NCBI GenBank assembly: GCA_902523615.1 | Contig: CABYZW010000002.1 | Span: 34,808 to 98,807 of the forward strand | Direction of reading: 5' to 3' | DNA: 64,000 nt | Origin: an uncultured Pelagibacteraceae bacterium | GTDB lineage: Bacteria; Pseudomonadota; Alphaproteobacteria; Pelagibacterales; Pelagibacteraceae | Notes under the pieces: generated by a model | What the model saw: the letters and a program-made list of their open reading frames with translations, nothing else | What the model was told of the DNA's origin: nothing | Databases searched by the model: none | Translations under genes and position numbers: made by a program | Shown: piece by piece, positions 37,235 to 49,248 of the stretch | Layout: the number at the start of each line of letters is the position of its first letter | Numbering within the stretch: the first letter of the stretch is position 1

Positions 37235-39472
37235 TTAGTTTAACTTTAAGTCAAATCTATCTGCATTCATTACTTTTACCCATGCCGTTACGAAATCGTT
37301 AATAAATTTTTCTTCTGAATCGTCACAAGCATAAACTTCAGCCAAAGCTCTTAGTTGCGAATTTGATCCGAAGATAAGATCAACTCTAGTGCCTTTCCAT
37401 TTACTTTTTTTTGTTTTTCTATCCAATCCAATAAAGGTTTGTTCAGATTTATCAGTCTCTTTCCATGTCGTATTCATATCTAATAAATTTTTAAAATAAT
37501 CATTACTGAGTTCACCAGGTTTTTTTGTAAAAACTCCATGTTTCGATTTATCAAAATTAGTGTCCAAGACACGCATTCCACCAATTAGTACTGTCATTTC
37601 TGGTGCAGTTAGATCCATTAATTGAGCTTTATCAATTAATTTCTCCTCAGCAGATACAAATGATTTATCATTTCTTAAATAATTTCTAAAACCATCAGCT
37701 TGCGGCTCTAATAAACCAAAAGAATTAATGTCTGTTTGATTTTGTCTAGCGTCTCCTCTTCCAGGTGAAAATGGAACCTTTACCTTATAACCTGCTTTTT
37801 TTGCAGCCATTTCAACTCCAACACATCCTGCTAGAACAATTAAATCAGCCATTGAAACTGATTTTTTTTTATTATCAAATTGCTTTTTGATTTTTTTAAG
37901 TTCTGAAATAATCTTTGAAAGCCTAGATGGATTATTAACCTCCCAGTTTTTCTGAGGCTCTAACATTATTCTTGCGCCATTAGCTCCGCCTCTTTTATCT
38001 GAACCCCTAAAAGTGGATGCTGATGCCCATGCAGTAGAAACTAGATCTGAAATAGATATTTTTGATTTTAGTATTTTTGTTTTTAAATCATTTATATCTT
38101 TAGTTTTTAATTTATATTTTGGCTTATCTATTGGGTCTTGCCAAATTAATTGTTCTTTAGGAACATCACTACCAAGGTAACAAACTCTCGGACCCATATC
38201 TCTATGAGTTAATTTAAACCACGCTCTAGCAAATGCATCATGGAATTCTTTTGGGTTTTGGTGAAAATGTTTAGTAATGGGACCGTAACTAGGATCAACT
38301 TTCATTGATATATCTGTTGTTTGCATCATCGGAGGATGAAGCACACCTTTTTCATGTGCGTCTGGAACCATTTTTATTTTTTGACCATTTTTCTTTGGTG
38401 TCCATTGATGAGCGCCAGCTGGACTTTTTGTAAGCTCCCATTCATGACCATATAAACAGTCTAAATATCCCATATCCCACTTAATTGGATTTTGAGTCCA
38501 CGCACCTTCGATACCACTGCTTATTGCATCAATACCTTTTCCAGATTTATAGCCACTATTCCATCCCGTAGATTGATCTTGAATTCTTGAAGCTTCAGGA
38601 TCAGGACCTTTATAAGACTCTGGAGCTGCTCCATGAGATTTTCCAAAAGTATGGCCACCAGCAACCAACGCTGCTGTTTCATAATCGTTCATTGCCATTC
38701 TTCCAAATGTCTCTCTAATATCATGTGCAGCGAGTTTTGGATCCGGATTTGCATCTGGACCTTGTGGATTAACATATATTAAACCCATGTGCGAAGCTCC
38801 TAAAGGCTGTTCCAAATCTCTATTTCCACTGTATCTTTCTACACCCAACATTTCTTTTTCTGAACCCCAATAAATATCGTCCTCTGGCTCCCAGATGTCA
38901 GTTCTTCCTGCACCAAAACCAAAAGTTTTGAAACCCATTGAGTCTAAAGCTACGTTTCCAACTAAAATGAAAAGATCTGCCCATGAAATTTTACTTCCAT
39001 ATTTTTTCTTGATTGGCCATAAAAGTAATCTTGCTTTATCCAAATTAACGTTATCTGGCCAAGAATTTAAAGGCGCAAATCTTTGATTTCCTGTACCAGC
39101 ACCACCTCTTCCGTCACCAGTCCTATAAGTGCCTGCTGCATGCCATGCAAGTCTAATAAATAATGGACCATAATGACCATAATCAGCTGGCCACCATTCT
39201 TGTGAGTCTGTCATTAATTTTTTTAAATCTTTTTTCAAGCCATTATAATTTAGTTTTTTAAATTCTTTAGCATAACTAAATTTCTTATCCATAGGGTTAG
39301 ATAAATTAGAGTGCTGACTTAGAATTTTAAGATTTAAACTATTCGGCCAAAAATCTCTAACAGTTTGCCCTCTACCTGCTGAAAATTTTGCTGGAGTTCC
39401 TGTTCCAGTGAAAGGACATTTACTTAATTCATTAGACTTAAAAGATTTATTTTTGAAATTTTCAGTACTCAT
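37235..39472 (-). CDS. katG: Catalase-peroxidase
   Basis: 745 aa; [36 protein letters not shown], two-domain KatG architecture. Confidence 0.97.
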   Translation of the reverse strand: MSTENFKNKSFKSNELSKCPFTGTGTPAKFSAGRGQTVRDFWPNSLNLKILSQHSNLSNPMDKKFSYAKEFKKLNYNGLKKDLKKLMTDSQEWWPADYGHYGPLFIRLAWHAAGTYRTGDGRGGAGTGNQRFAPLNSWPDNVNLDKARLLLWPIKKKYGSKISWADLFILVGNVALDSMGFKTFGFGAGRTDIWEPEDDIYWGSEKEMLGVERYSGNRDLEQPLGASHMGLIYVNPQGPDANPDPKLAAHDIRETFGRMAMNDYETAALVAGGHTFGKSHGAAPESYKGPDPEASRIQDQSTGWNSGYKSGKGIDAISSGIEGAWTQNPIKWDMGYLDCLYGHEWELTKSPAGAHQWTPKKNGQKIKMVPDAHEKGVLHPPMMQTTDISMKVDPSYGPITKHFHQNPKEFHDAFARAWFKLTHRDMGPRVCYLGSDVPKEQLIWQDPIDKPKYKLKTKDINDLKTKILKSKISISDLVSTAWASASTFRGSDKRGGANGARIMLEPQKNWEVNNPSRLSKIISELKKIKKQFDNKKKSVSMADLIVLAGCVGVEMAAKKAGYKVKVPFSPGRGDARQNQTDINSFGLLEPQADGFRNYLRNDKSFVSAEEKLIDKAQLMDLTAPEMTVLIGGMRVLDTNFDKSKHGVFTKKPGELSNDYFKNLLDMNTTWKETDKSEQTFIGLDRKTKKSKWKGTRVDLIFGSNSQLRALAEVYACDDSEEKFINDFVTAWVKVMNADRFDLKLN

Positions 39473-39506
39473 ATAGTTCCCCTAGGATTTTTTGATATTT
39501 TAGTAG

Positions 39507-39523
39507 TTTATAATGATTCTAAA
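39507..39523. promoter_or_regulatory. Irr/Fur-type operator candidate upstream of katG
   Basis: TTTATAATgATTCTAAA, near-palindromic, 35 bp upstream of katG ATG; matches the irr-fabA intergenic copy at all but one position over 16 bp. Confidence 0.5.
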
Positions 39524-39565
39524 TAAGTGTCAATTGGTTAATAATGACGCTAATTGTTCTAAAAT

Positions 39566-39964
39566 TTAATCTTCAAGTTTAACTAGAACCTCAACTGACT
39601 TTATTTTCTTACCATTAATTTTCCTTTTTATGTTTATTGGTCCTACATCTGAATTTTCTAGATCAATTAGTTTTTCTTCCTTTAGGTCGTAAAAATGATG
39701 ATGATCTGTAATATTAGTGTCAAAATATGTCTGGTTTGAATTTATCGGTATTTGTTTTAAGTATCCTTTTTTTTCAAAAGCGTGAACTGTATTATAAATT
39801 GTTGCTAAAGAAATCTTATTATTAGCTCTATCTTTAATTTTTTTCTCTAGCTCATTAATTGTAAAATGAAATGTCTTTTCAGTATTAAAGAGTACCTCAC
39901 ATATTTGGAGCCTTTGTTTGGTGGGTCTTAAACCAGAATTTCTTAATTTTTCAATATATTTCAC
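39566..39964 (-). CDS. irr: Fur-family regulator, Irr-like
   Basis: 132 aa; LRNSGLRPTKQRLQICEVLF, ISLATIYNTVHAFEKKGYLKQI, TDHHHFYD (HHH motif); divergent to fabA-fabB-fabI as in other alphaproteobacteria. Confidence 0.8.
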   Translation of the reverse strand: MKYIEKLRNSGLRPTKQRLQICEVLFNTEKTFHFTINELEKKIKDRANNKISLATIYNTVHAFEKKGYLKQIPINSNQTYFDTNITDHHHFYDLKEEKLIDLENSDVGPINIKRKINGKKIKSVEVLVKLED

Positions 39965-39983
39965 TATTTAACCATATTGTTAG

Positions 39984-39999
39984 TTATAATTATTCTAAA
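39984..39999. promoter_or_regulatory. Irr/Fur-type operator candidate in irr-fabA intergenic region
   Basis: TTATAATtATTCTAAA; 20 bp upstream of irr ATG; same motif as upstream of katG. Confidence 0.5.
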
Positions 40000-40058
40000 G
40001 TAGTATTATAATTATATTTATATAATGGTAAAATCAAGTAAATAAGGGTACTCAATTT

Positions 40059-40559
40059 ATGAAAAAAAACGCTTACTCTTATGACGAGCTTATTAATTGT
40101 GGCAATGGAAAGTTATTTGGCCCCGGGAACGCTAAATTACCTCTACCGCCAATGCTTATGTTTGATAGAATTACCGAAATTAATGATAACAAGGGTGATT
40201 TCAATAAAGGCTCGTTAAAGGCAGAATTAGATATTAGGGAAAATCTTTGGTTTTTTGATTGTCATTTTAAAGATGACCCTGTCATGCCTGGATGTCTTGG
40301 TCTTGATGCCATGTGGCAGTTAGTTGGTTTTTATCTTGGCTGGATTGGAAATCCAGGAAAGGGAAGAGCTTTAGGAGTTGGAACTGTAAAATTTACAGGC
40401 GAAGTTTTACAAAATATAAAATTGGTGAGATATAAAATAGATATGAAAAAAATTATGTCTCCTGGAGGCACCACTGTGGGTCTTGCAAATGGAGTAGTTT
40501 TAGCAGATGATAAAAAAATTTATTCAGCAGATAATTTAAAAGTGGGATTGTTTAAATAA
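40059..40559 (+). CDS. fabA: 3-hydroxydecanoyl-ACP dehydratase
   Basis: [31 protein letters not shown]. Confidence 0.96.
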   Translation: MKKNAYSYDELINCGNGKLFGPGNAKLPLPPMLMFDRITEINDNKGDFNKGSLKAELDIRENLWFFDCHFKDDPVMPGCLGLDAMWQLVGFYLGWIGNPGKGRALGVGTVKFTGEVLQNIKLVRYKIDMKKIMSPGGTTVGLANGVVLADDKKIYSADNLKVGLFK

Positions 40560-41770
40560 TGAGAAGGGTAGTAATTACAGGGTTAGGAGTCGTATCTTGT
40601 TTAGGGAATAATCAAGAGGAAGTATATCAGTCTCTTTTAAACTCGAAATCAGGAATATCATTTAGTGAAGAATATAAAGAGCATAATCTAAAAAGCCACA
40701 TACATGGTAAGCCGAAAATTAAACTAGAGGATCACATAGATCGAAAAACTATTAGATTTATGGGCTCAGGCTCTGCTTATAATTATATTGCGATGAAAGA
40801 GGCTATTAAGGATTCAGGACTAGAAGAAAAAGAAGTAAGTAATTTTAAAACAGGAATTGTGATGGGTTCAGGAGGGCCTTCAATAGAAAATGTGATTTTA
40901 GCTGCGGATAAAACTAGAGCTAAAACTCCAAAAATGATGGGACCTTTCATTGTTCCAAGAACTATGGCTAGTACTGCATCAGCTACTCTTGCAGTGCCTT
41001 TTAAAATAAAAGGAACTAACTACACTATGAGTTCTGCCTGTGCAACAAGCGGTCATTGTATTGGAAACTCAATGGAGCTAATTCAAATGGGTAAACAGGA
41101 TATCGTTTTTGCTGGTGGCAGTGAGGAAATTCATTGGGCTATGACCGCGATGTTTGATGCGATGACTGCCCTATCATCAAAATATAATAATACACCTGAA
41201 ACAGCATCAAGGGCTTACGACAAAACGAGGGATGGGTTTGTAATTGCTGGAGGAGGAGGGGTTTTAGTGCTAGAAGAATATGAACATGCAAAAGCAAGAG
41301 GTGCTAAAATATATGCAGAATTGACAGGTTATGGAGCAACTTCAGATGGGTACGACATGGTGGCTCCATCTGGTGAAGGAGCTGTAAGGTGTATGAAAAT
41401 GGCTATGACAACAACTAAAAATAAAATTGATTATATTAATACTCACGGAACATCTACACCTGTGGGAGATATAACAGAATTAAATGCAGTTAAAGAGATA
41501 TTTGGAGATCAGGTGCCAAAAATTAGTTCCACTAAGTCTTTGTCTGGACATCCTTTGGGAGCCGCATCAGTACATGAAGCAATCTACTGTTTGATTATGA
41601 TGAAAAATAATTTCATTGCAGGATCAGCTAATATTAATGAAATAGATGATGAAGCTAAGAAGTTTCCTATAGTATGTAAAACTGAAACAGATGCAACTAT
41701 AAATACAGTTATGTCAAATAGTTTTGGTTTTGGTGGTACTAACGCAGCTTTAATTTTTGAAAAGGTTTAA
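40559..41770 (+). CDS. fabB: Beta-ketoacyl-ACP synthase I
   Basis: [56 protein letters not shown]. Confidence 0.95.
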   Translation: MRRVVITGLGVVSCLGNNQEEVYQSLLNSKSGISFSEEYKEHNLKSHIHGKPKIKLEDHIDRKTIRFMGSGSAYNYIAMKEAIKDSGLEEKEVSNFKTGIVMGSGGPSIENVILAADKTRAKTPKMMGPFIVPRTMASTASATLAVPFKIKGTNYTMSSACATSGHCIGNSMELIQMGKQDIVFAGGSEEIHWAMTAMFDAMTALSSKYNNTPETASRAYDKTRDGFVIAGGGGVLVLEEYEHAKARGAKIYAELTGYGATSDGYDMVAPSGEGAVRCMKMAMTTTKNKIDYINTHGTSTPVGDITELNAVKEIFGDQVPKISSTKSLSGHPLGAASVHEAIYCLIMMKNNFIAGSANINEIDDEAKKFPIVCKTETDATINTVMSNSFGFGGTNAALIFEKV

Positions 41771-41772
41771 TT

Positions 41773-42558
41773 ATGAGTTTAATGAAAGGTAAAAAGGGAT
41801 TGATTATGGGAGTTGCTAATGAGAGATCTATCGCTTGGGGTATTTCTCAAAAGCTAGCTGAAGCCGGTGCAGAGCTTTCATTTACCTACTTAGGAGATGC
41901 CTTAAAGAAAAGAGTTATACCTTTAGCCGAAAAATTGAATTCAAAAATTACATTTAGTTGTGATGTTGAAAAGAAGGAGGATATAACAAAATTATTTGAG
42001 AATGTTAAATCTCAATTAGGTAAAATTGATTTTGTAGTCCATGCAATAGCATTTTCAGATAAATCAGAGTTATCAGGAGAATATTTAAATACAACTAGAG
42101 AAAATTTTCTAAAAAGTATGTTAATTTCTTGTTTTTCATTTACTGAGATAGCAAAAGAAGCCTCTAAAGTAATGGAAGAGGGTGGTAGTTTAGTTACTCT
42201 TAGTTATGAAGCAAATAAAGCTATTCCTAATTATAATGTAATGGGCGTATGCAAAGCAGCTCTAGAGTCAAGTGTTAAGTATCTTGCAAGAGATTTGGGA
42301 GCTAGAGGCATGAGAGTAAATGCTATTAGTGCAGGTCCGATTAAAACGCTTGCAGCCTCAGCAATCGGTGATGCTAAATTCCTTTATAAGTGGAACGAGG
42401 ACCATTCTTTATTGAAAAGAAATGTTGATATACATGACGTAGGTAACTCAGCATTATATTTATTGAGCGACCTTGCAAATGGTGTTACTGGTGAAATTCA
42501 TTACGTAGATGCTGGATACAATAAAGTTGGAATGCCAGATCCTAAAAATATTACATAG
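41773..42558 (+). CDS. fabI: Enoyl-ACP reductase (NADH)
   Basis: GLIMGVANERSIAWGI, VTLSYEANKAIPNYNVMGVCKAALE. Confidence 0.96.
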   Translation: MSLMKGKKGLIMGVANERSIAWGISQKLAEAGAELSFTYLGDALKKRVIPLAEKLNSKITFSCDVEKKEDITKLFENVKSQLGKIDFVVHAIAFSDKSELSGEYLNTTRENFLKSMLISCFSFTEIAKEASKVMEEGGSLVTLSYEANKAIPNYNVMGVCKAALESSVKYLARDLGARGMRVNAISAGPIKTLAASAIGDAKFLYKWNEDHSLLKRNVDIHDVGNSALYLLSDLANGVTGEIHYVDAGYNKVGMPDPKNIT

Positions 42559-42578
42559 ATATCGTTATAGAAATAATT

Positions 42579-42698
42579 ATGGAAATACTAATATTTTTAA
42601 TTTGTGCAGTATTTGTAGTTTACTATTTGTTTAGACCCACCTCTAAAAAAGAAAAAGATCAGTTTGACGATAAAAACAATTGGAGGGGTGGGTTTTAA
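42579..42698 (+). CDS. Putative 39-aa single-TM small protein
   Basis: [40 protein letters not shown]-terminal TM and charged tail; 20 bp after fabI on the same strand. Confidence 0.45.
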   Translation: MEILIFLICAVFVVYYLFRPTSKKEKDQFDDKNNWRGGF

Positions 42699-44773
42699 AT
42701 TTGCTCAGCTGCTTGTTTCATAGAAAGTTTCACTTTGCCTCTATCAAATCCAATAACCTTAACTTTTACCTCATCACCTTCTTTGACAACATCAGTAACT
42801 TTAGCAACTCGTTTATCTGCTAGCTCAGATATATGAACAAGTCCATCTTGTTTTCCTAAGAAATTAACAAAAGCGCCAAATTCCATAATCTTCATAACTT
42901 TACCTGAATAAATTTTATTCAACTCAGCTTTCGCAGTAATATCCTTAATCATTTGCAGAGCAATATTTCTTGATTCTTCATCAGGAGCAGCAACTGTCAC
43001 AACGCCGTCATCATTTACATCAACCTTTGCACCTGATTTTTCAACAATTTCTCTAATAGTTGCGCCACCTTTTCCAATGACTGCAGCTATATCTTTTTTA
43101 TCAACATTTACTTTTTCCATTTTAGGTGTGTGTTTTCCAACATCATCTCTTGAAGCTGATAAGGCTTTATTCATTTCACCTAAAATGTGAATTCTTCCAT
43201 CTTTAGCTTGTTTTAAAGCTTGCTCCATAATTTCAAAAGTAATACCAGTAATTTTGATATCCATTTGAAGTGAGGTAATTCCATCTTTAGTTCCAGCAAC
43301 TTTAAAGTCCATATCCCCTAGATGATCTTCGTCACCTAAAATATCTGATAAGACACTAAAATCATCACCCTCTTTAATTAAACCCATTGCGATACCTGCA
43401 ACTGGTTCTTTTATCGGAACACCGGCATCCATTAATGCTAAAGATGCTCCACAAACAGTGGCCATTGAAGAAGATCCGTTTGACTCCGTAATCTCTGATA
43501 CAATTCTAAAAGTATATGGAAAAGCTTCTTTTGATGGGAGTGATGAATTAATTGCTCTCCAAGCTAGTTTACCATGTCCAATTTCACGCCTTCCAGTTCC
43601 AATTCTTCCAGTTTCACCAACTGAAAAAGGAGGAAAGTTGTAGTGTAGCATAAATCTTTCTCTATGTTGTCCATCCAAACTTTCTAATCTCTGCTCATCA
43701 TCAGAGGTTCCTAAAGTAGTAACAACTATTGCTTGAGTTTCACCTCTAGTAAATAATGCAGAGCCATGAGTTCTTGGCAAAACACCAACCTCACATGAAA
43801 TTGCTCTTACATCGGATAAACCTCTGCCATCTATTCTATTTTTATTTTTTAGAATATCAGTTCTTACAATTGATTTTTCTAAACTTTTTAATTGGCTATT
43901 TACATCAAGATCAGTGTAATTTTCATCTTCTTCGTAAAGTTTTTTAGCTTTATCAGTAATTTCTGAAATTTGATTTGATCTATCTTGTTTATCTATTGTT
44001 GCAAAAGCTTTTTTTAGATCATCTGTAAATGTAGCTTCAAGTTTTTTCTTAACTTCGGACAAGTCTTTTTTCTCAACAGTCCATTCTGGCTTTCCACACT
44101 CTTTAGCAAGTTCCTCTATCATTTCAATTACTGGACCAAAACCCTCGTGTCCAAATTTAACTGCATTCAACATTTCCTCTTCTGTTAAGCCATTTGCTTC
44201 AGACTCAACCATGAGCACGGCATCTTTAGTACCAGCTACAACTAAATCTAAACTTGAGTTCTCTAATTCAGCTTTTGATGGGTTAAGAATATACTTGCCA
44301 TCGACGAAACCTACTCTTGAAGCTCCCACAGGGCCCATAAAAGGCATACCTGAAATAGATAGTGCAGCTGATGAAGCAATGATTGCTAAAATATCTGGTT
44401 GGTTTTCTTTATCATATGAAATTACTGTTGGTAATAACTGTACTTCATTTTTAAATTCATCAGGAAACAAAGGTCTGATTGGTCTATCAATTAATCTTGA
44501 AATTAATGTTTCACTCTCAGTTGGTCTTGCCTCTCTTTTAAAATATCCACCTGGAATTTTTCCACCTGCGTAATATTTTTCTTGGTAGTTAACTGATAAA
44601 GGAAAATAGTCCATATCTGGATTTACTTTCTTTGCTCCTACTACTGTTGCTAAAATAACTGTCTCACCTGATGTTGCTATGATTGCTCCGTCTGCTTGTC
44701 TTGCTATTTTACCTGTTTCTAAACTTATTTTCTTTCCGGCTACTTCAATTTCCTTCTTATATACTTTAAACAT
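42695..44773 (-). CDS. pnp: Polyribonucleotide nucleotidyltransferase
   Basis: 692 aa; duplicated RNase PH domains, KH ([22 protein letters not shown]) and S1 domains. Confidence 0.97.
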   Translation of the reverse strand: MFKVYKKEIEVAGKKISLETGKIARQADGAIIATSGETVILATVVGAKKVNPDMDYFPLSVNYQEKYYAGGKIPGGYFKREARPTESETLISRLIDRPIRPLFPDEFKNEVQLLPTVISYDKENQPDILAIIASSAALSISGMPFMGPVGASRVGFVDGKYILNPSKAELENSSLDLVVAGTKDAVLMVESEANGLTEEEMLNAVKFGHEGFGPVIEMIEELAKECGKPEWTVEKKDLSEVKKKLEATFTDDLKKAFATIDKQDRSNQISEITDKAKKLYEEDENYTDLDVNSQLKSLEKSIVRTDILKNKNRIDGRGLSDVRAISCEVGVLPRTHGSALFTRGETQAIVVTTLGTSDDEQRLESLDGQHRERFMLHYNFPPFSVGETGRIGTGRREIGHGKLAWRAINSSLPSKEAFPYTFRIVSEITESNGSSSMATVCGASLALMDAGVPIKEPVAGIAMGLIKEGDDFSVLSDILGDEDHLGDMDFKVAGTKDGITSLQMDIKITGITFEIMEQALKQAKDGRIHILGEMNKALSASRDDVGKHTPKMEKVNVDKKDIAAVIGKGGATIREIVEKSGAKVDVNDDGVVTVAAPDEESRNIALQMIKDITAKAELNKIYSGKVMKIMEFGAFVNFLGKQDGLVHISELADKRVAKVTDVVKEGDEVKVKVIGFDRGKVKLSMKQAAEQI

Positions 44774-44827
44774 TTCATTTCCATTTCGTTTCGTTCGTTT
44801 CGTTCCATTCAGTTCTATCTTGATCTT

Positions 44828-45076
44828 TTATTTTCTTAAATTCAATCTCGACAGTACATTTTTGTAAGAATCCATTTTATTTTTTTTTAGGTATTCTAAC
44901 AATTTCTTTCTTTTATTTACCGCTCTTAGCAATCCAACTGAAGAATGTTTATCTTTTTTAAACTTCTTTATATGACTGGAAAGAGTTTCAATTTTATCCG
45001 TTAACAAAGCAATCTGAATCTCAGAGGATCCTGTGTCTTTATCATGTATTGCTAACTCTGATGCTTTTTTATTCAT
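44828..45076 (-). CDS. rpsO: 30S ribosomal protein S15
   Basis: DTGSSEIQIALLTDKIETLSSHIKKFKKDKHSSVGLLRAVNKRKKLLEYLKK. Confidence 0.96.
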   Translation of the reverse strand: MNKKASELAIHDKDTGSSEIQIALLTDKIETLSSHIKKFKKDKHSSVGLLRAVNKRKKLLEYLKKNKMDSYKNVLSRLNLRK

Positions 45077-45087
45077 TTATCAATATC

Positions 45088-45456
45088 CTATTTATTTGTT
45101 TGTTTTATTAAGTTTTCTATTTTTTCTGCATATTCAAAAGACTCATCTTTTCTAAAAAGAATCTTTGGTAAAAATTTCATCGAAACTTTCTGAGACAAAA
45201 TTTTTCTTACTAAAAAAGAATATTCTTTTAAAATTTGGATTATTTCTTCAGCATTTTTTCCACCTAATGGCAAAACATATGCTTTTGCAATTTTCAAATC
45301 TTGACTCATTCTAACTTCTGTAACCGTTATAGTGTTAGTTTCTAAATTCGGAACCTTAGCCTCATTTCTTAAAAAAATCATGCTTAAAGACTGCTTTATC
45401 ATTTCTCCAACTCTAAGCTGTCTTTGTGAAATTGGTTTTCCTATTCTATCAGCCAT
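45088..45456 (-). CDS. rbfA: Ribosome-binding factor A
   Basis: RQLRVGEMIKQSLSMIFLRNE, ITVTEVRMSQDLKIAKAYVLPLG. Confidence 0.93.
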   Translation of the reverse strand: MADRIGKPISQRQLRVGEMIKQSLSMIFLRNEAKVPNLETNTITVTEVRMSQDLKIAKAYVLPLGGKNAEEIIQILKEYSFLVRKILSQKVSMKFLPKILFRKDESFEYAEKIENLIKQTNK

Positions 45457-47669
45457 TATATTGACCTTTCAGTGGAAATAACACTAAAAGCCTCTATTGT
45501 ATCATTTTTTTGAAAATCCATATAGTCTTTAACAGTAATTCCACATTCTTGACCACTGCTGACTTCTTTTACCTGGTTTTTTTCTCTAAATAAAGTTCCA
45601 ATTTTTCCAGTGTGAATTATTACACCATCTCTTATTATTCTAACCTCTGAAATACTTGTGATTTCACCTTCAATTATTTTAGATCCAGCAACTTTACCTG
45701 CTCCAGAAACTTTAAATATTTCAAGTATTTGTGCTGTTCCAGTAATTGACTCCTTTACATCTGGTGAAAGCAATCCAGACATTTTTTTCTTTATAAAATC
45801 TAAAACTTCATAAATTATATTAAAAGTAGAAACTAAAATATTCTCATTCTCTGCGAGTTTTTTAGCTTCTTTGCTTGGTTTAACGTTGAAGGCTATTAAG
45901 ACTGCATTTGATGCTTTAGCTAATGACACATCTGTTTCGGTAACCATTCCAATATCAGATAAAATTATTTTTGGTTTTACTTCATCATGCTTAATTTGAT
46001 TAATCGCATTTTTAATTGCCTCTGAGGATCCGTGAACGTCAGACTTTATTATTAAATTTAGTTCCTCGTTAGATTTATCTGAGAATGCAGAGTCTTGAGT
46101 TGCAAATGTTAAAGGGTTCTTTCTATCTTTGTTTTCTTCTGCTCGGTTTTCACTTAAAGATTTTGCTTCTTTTTCATTATCAAGAACAATAAAATCATCT
46201 CCTGATTTAGCTGCACCATTAATTCCTAAAATTTCTACTGGCGTAGATGGTGATGCTTGATCAATATTCTTTCCTTTATCATTAATTATTGCTCTTACTT
46301 TTCCCCATCTTAGTCCACTTACAAAAAAATCTCCTTTTTTAAGCGTTCCTGTTGTCACAATTATTGTTGCAACAGGACCTCTTCCTGTGTCAATTTTAGA
46401 TTCTAAAACTATTCCTGTAGCTTTAGACTCATAATCTGTTTTAAGATCTAAAATTTCTGATTGAAGAATTATTGATTCGACTAATTTATCTAAATTAAGT
46501 TTAGTTTTAGCAGATATTTCTACCATTAGTGTATCTCCTGATAAGTCTTCAGCAATTAGTTCATGTTCTAGTAATTGATTTTTTACTTTTTGCGGATCAG
46601 CCTCAGGTAAATCACATTTATTAATTGCAACCACAATTGGTACATTTGCTGCTTTAGCGTGTTTAATAGACTCAATTGTTTGTGGTTTAACTCCATCATC
46701 AGCAGCAACTACAAGAACAACTACATCAGTTAATTTCGATCCTCTTGCTCTCATTTCAGTAAATGCTGCATGACCAGGAGTGTCAATAAAAGTTAATTTA
46801 TTAGATTGACTTTCAATTTGATAAGCTCCTATGTGTTGTGTAATTCCACCAAATTCTCCAGAGACTACATTTGCACTTCTTAAAACATCTAACACTGATG
46901 TTTTACCGTGGTCCACATGTCCCATTACTGTTACGATAGGTGGTCTGTTCTTTAAATTCTCTGCACGTGAAGCCTTGATTTTTTGAATAATTTCCTCTGC
47001 TTTTTCTTCTCGAATTGGATTATGCCCAAATTCTTTTACTAAATATTCAGCAGTGTCTGCTGCTAGGGTTTGATTGATGGTAACTGTAACTCCCATACCA
47101 AATAAAAATTTTATGACATTACTAGATTGTTCAGCCATTCTGTTAGCAAGCTCCCTTACAGTTATTGCCTCGGGTATCTTAATATCTCTTTTGATTGGTT
47201 TATGATTTTCTTTACTTACTTCTTTATTAGAATTTTTTAATTCTTTTTGTCTGGCTCTCTTTACAGACGCCAAACTTCTCTCTCTTATCTCTATTTCATC
47301 ACTTAAAGCCCTTGATACCGTTAATTTAAGTTCTCTTTTTTTTAAACCAGATTTTCCTTTTTTCTCTTTATTATCAACATCCCCTTTTAATCTTTTAGTT
47401 GCCCTTTGTTCAGCTAATTTACGTCTTTCAAAATCACTTGTAACAGAGGATATTTTAGAAGAAAAATTGGATTTTAAAAAATTACCTCTTTTTAAGTTAG
47501 CATTTACTCTTGATCCAACCGGCTTATTAAAATTGTTTCTATTATTAAATTTATTATTTTTGTTATCTATAATTACAGTTTTTTTCCCTTGATTTTTCGA
47601 ATTTTCAAAATTTTTAAATGTTTTTTTTTGTTTTCCTGAAATAGTAAGTTTTGTCTTTTTGTTGTCCAT
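45456..47669 (-). CDS. infB: Translation initiation factor IF-2
   Basis: [44 protein letters not shown]. Confidence 0.97.
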   Translation of the reverse strand: MDNKKTKLTISGKQKKTFKNFENSKNQGKKTVIIDNKNNKFNNRNNFNKPVGSRVNANLKRGNFLKSNFSSKISSVTSDFERRKLAEQRATKRLKGDVDNKEKKGKSGLKKRELKLTVSRALSDEIEIRERSLASVKRARQKELKNSNKEVSKENHKPIKRDIKIPEAITVRELANRMAEQSSNVIKFLFGMGVTVTINQTLAADTAEYLVKEFGHNPIREEKAEEIIQKIKASRAENLKNRPPIVTVMGHVDHGKTSVLDVLRSANVVSGEFGGITQHIGAYQIESQSNKLTFIDTPGHAAFTEMRARGSKLTDVVVLVVAADDGVKPQTIESIKHAKAANVPIVVAINKCDLPEADPQKVKNQLLEHELIAEDLSGDTLMVEISAKTKLNLDKLVESIILQSEILDLKTDYESKATGIVLESKIDTGRGPVATIIVTTGTLKKGDFFVSGLRWGKVRAIINDKGKNIDQASPSTPVEILGINGAAKSGDDFIVLDNEKEAKSLSENRAEENKDRKNPLTFATQDSAFSDKSNEELNLIIKSDVHGSSEAIKNAINQIKHDEVKPKIILSDIGMVTETDVSLAKASNAVLIAFNVKPSKEAKKLAENENILVSTFNIIYEVLDFIKKKMSGLLSPDVKESITGTAQILEIFKVSGAGKVAGSKIIEGEITSISEVRIIRDGVIIHTGKIGTLFREKNQVKEVSSGQECGITVKDYMDFQKNDTIEAFSVISTERSI

Positions 47670-47679
47670 TCTTCATCTC

Positions 47680-49233
47680 TCAATCTTTATAAATAATATT
47701 TCTGGCTGACATAATTAGTTCATCAGCTTCAGATTTCGATAAAGCAAAATCCTCTAAAAAACCCTGAATTTTTACTTTTTCACCTTTTATCACATCATAT
47801 CCGCCAGTGAGTTCATCAGAGGCTAAATCAGCAAAATCAGTCAAATTTAATATTTTTTGTTCACCTAATGTTACTAGCATACCCGGGGTTAAACCCTTTA
47901 AATTAATTAAATCATCGGATAAACCTAAATCTTTAATTCTATTCGAAATGTCTTCTTGATCCTTTAGATAAAAGTCCTTTGCTCTCTCAATTAATGCTGT
48001 AGCCGTATCCTCTTCTATTCCTTCTATCTTAGAAAGATTTTCTGCTGAGCTATCTTTAATATCATCTATCGTAGAAAAACCTTCTGCAACTAAAAGTTGA
48101 CCAAGTGTTTCATCTAATTCTAAATTTTTTACAAAATTATCTGTCTTTTCCTTAAATTCAAGTTGTCTTCTCTCCGAGTCCTCTTGATCGGTCATAATGT
48201 TAATTTCATAATTTAAAAGTTTTGTTGCAAGTCTAACGTTTTGTCCACGTCTTCCGATAGCTTTACTTAAATTTTCTTCTGTTAATATGACATCAAGTTT
48301 TTTTCTTTCCTTGTCAACGTTGACCCTTTGAACCTCTGCTGGTGATAATGCGTTTGATACTAAAATCGCGGGATCTTCTGACCAATTAACAATATCAATT
48401 TTTTCACCTTGAAGCTCATTCACAACTGCCTGTACTCTAGATCCTCTCATACCTACACAAGCTCCTACCGGGTCAAGGGAGGTGTCAACTGCCTTCACAC
48501 AAATTTTAGCCCGGCTGCCTGGATCTCTAGATGAAGACTTAATCTCTATTAAACCATCATATATCTCAGGCACCTCTTGAACAAAAAGTTGTTCCATAAA
48601 TTTAGGATGAGCTCTTGATAAAAATATTTGTTGACCTCTGGTCTCTCTTCTAACATCCTCACAATAGGCTTTTACTCTATCACCCGCTTTTATATTTTCT
48701 CTTGGAATTAGATCATTTTTTTGAATAATTGCCTCTGTTCTTCCTAAGTCAACTATCACATTACCAAATTCTAATCTTTTGACTATGCCACTTAAAATAG
48801 TATCTTTTTTTTCGATAAAATCGTTGTACTGTCTCTCGCGTTCTGCTTCTCTAACGTTCAGGGTTATTACTTGTTTAGCTGTTTGTGCTGCAATTCTTCC
48901 AAAATCGAATGATGGTAAAGGTTGTAATATTTCATCACCTATTTTTTTATTTTTATTTAACTCATTAAGTTTAATCGCGTCCTCTAATTTTATTTCAAGA
49001 TTTGCATTATCGGGATTTTCAACAACAGTTAACTTTCTGAAAATTTCAATATCACCATTATCTCTATTTATTAAAACTTTTATTTCGTTATCTTGACCAA
49101 ATTTTGATTTTGCTGCTTTCGCTATTCCAGTTTCCATAGAGTTAATTATTAATTCTTTATCTATTGATTTTTCGAGCGCTACTGCTTCGGCTATTCTCAA
49201 TAATTCGAGTTTATCAGCTCTTTTATTCAACAT
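47680..49233 (-). CDS. nusA: Transcription termination/antitermination protein NusA
   Basis: Start at MLNKRADKLELLRIAEAVALEKSIDKELII (track start at 49272 lies inside a terminator hairpin); S1 and KH domains (GACVGMRGSRVQAVVNELQGEKIDIV). Confidence 0.95.
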   Translation of the reverse strand: MLNKRADKLELLRIAEAVALEKSIDKELIINSMETGIAKAAKSKFGQDNEIKVLINRDNGDIEIFRKLTVVENPDNANLEIKLEDAIKLNELNKNKKIGDEILQPLPSFDFGRIAAQTAKQVITLNVREAERERQYNDFIEKKDTILSGIVKRLEFGNVIVDLGRTEAIIQKNDLIPRENIKAGDRVKAYCEDVRRETRGQQIFLSRAHPKFMEQLFVQEVPEIYDGLIEIKSSSRDPGSRAKICVKAVDTSLDPVGACVGMRGSRVQAVVNELQGEKIDIVNWSEDPAILVSNALSPAEVQRVNVDKERKKLDVILTEENLSKAIGRRGQNVRLATKLLNYEINIMTDQEDSERRQLEFKEKTDNFVKNLELDETLGQLLVAEGFSTIDDIKDSSAENLSKIEGIEEDTATALIERAKDFYLKDQEDISNRIKDLGLSDDLINLKGLTPGMLVTLGEQKILNLTDFADLASDELTGGYDVIKGEKVKIQGFLEDFALSKSEADELIMSARNIIYKD

Positions 49234-49248
49234 ATTTTTATCCACTCC

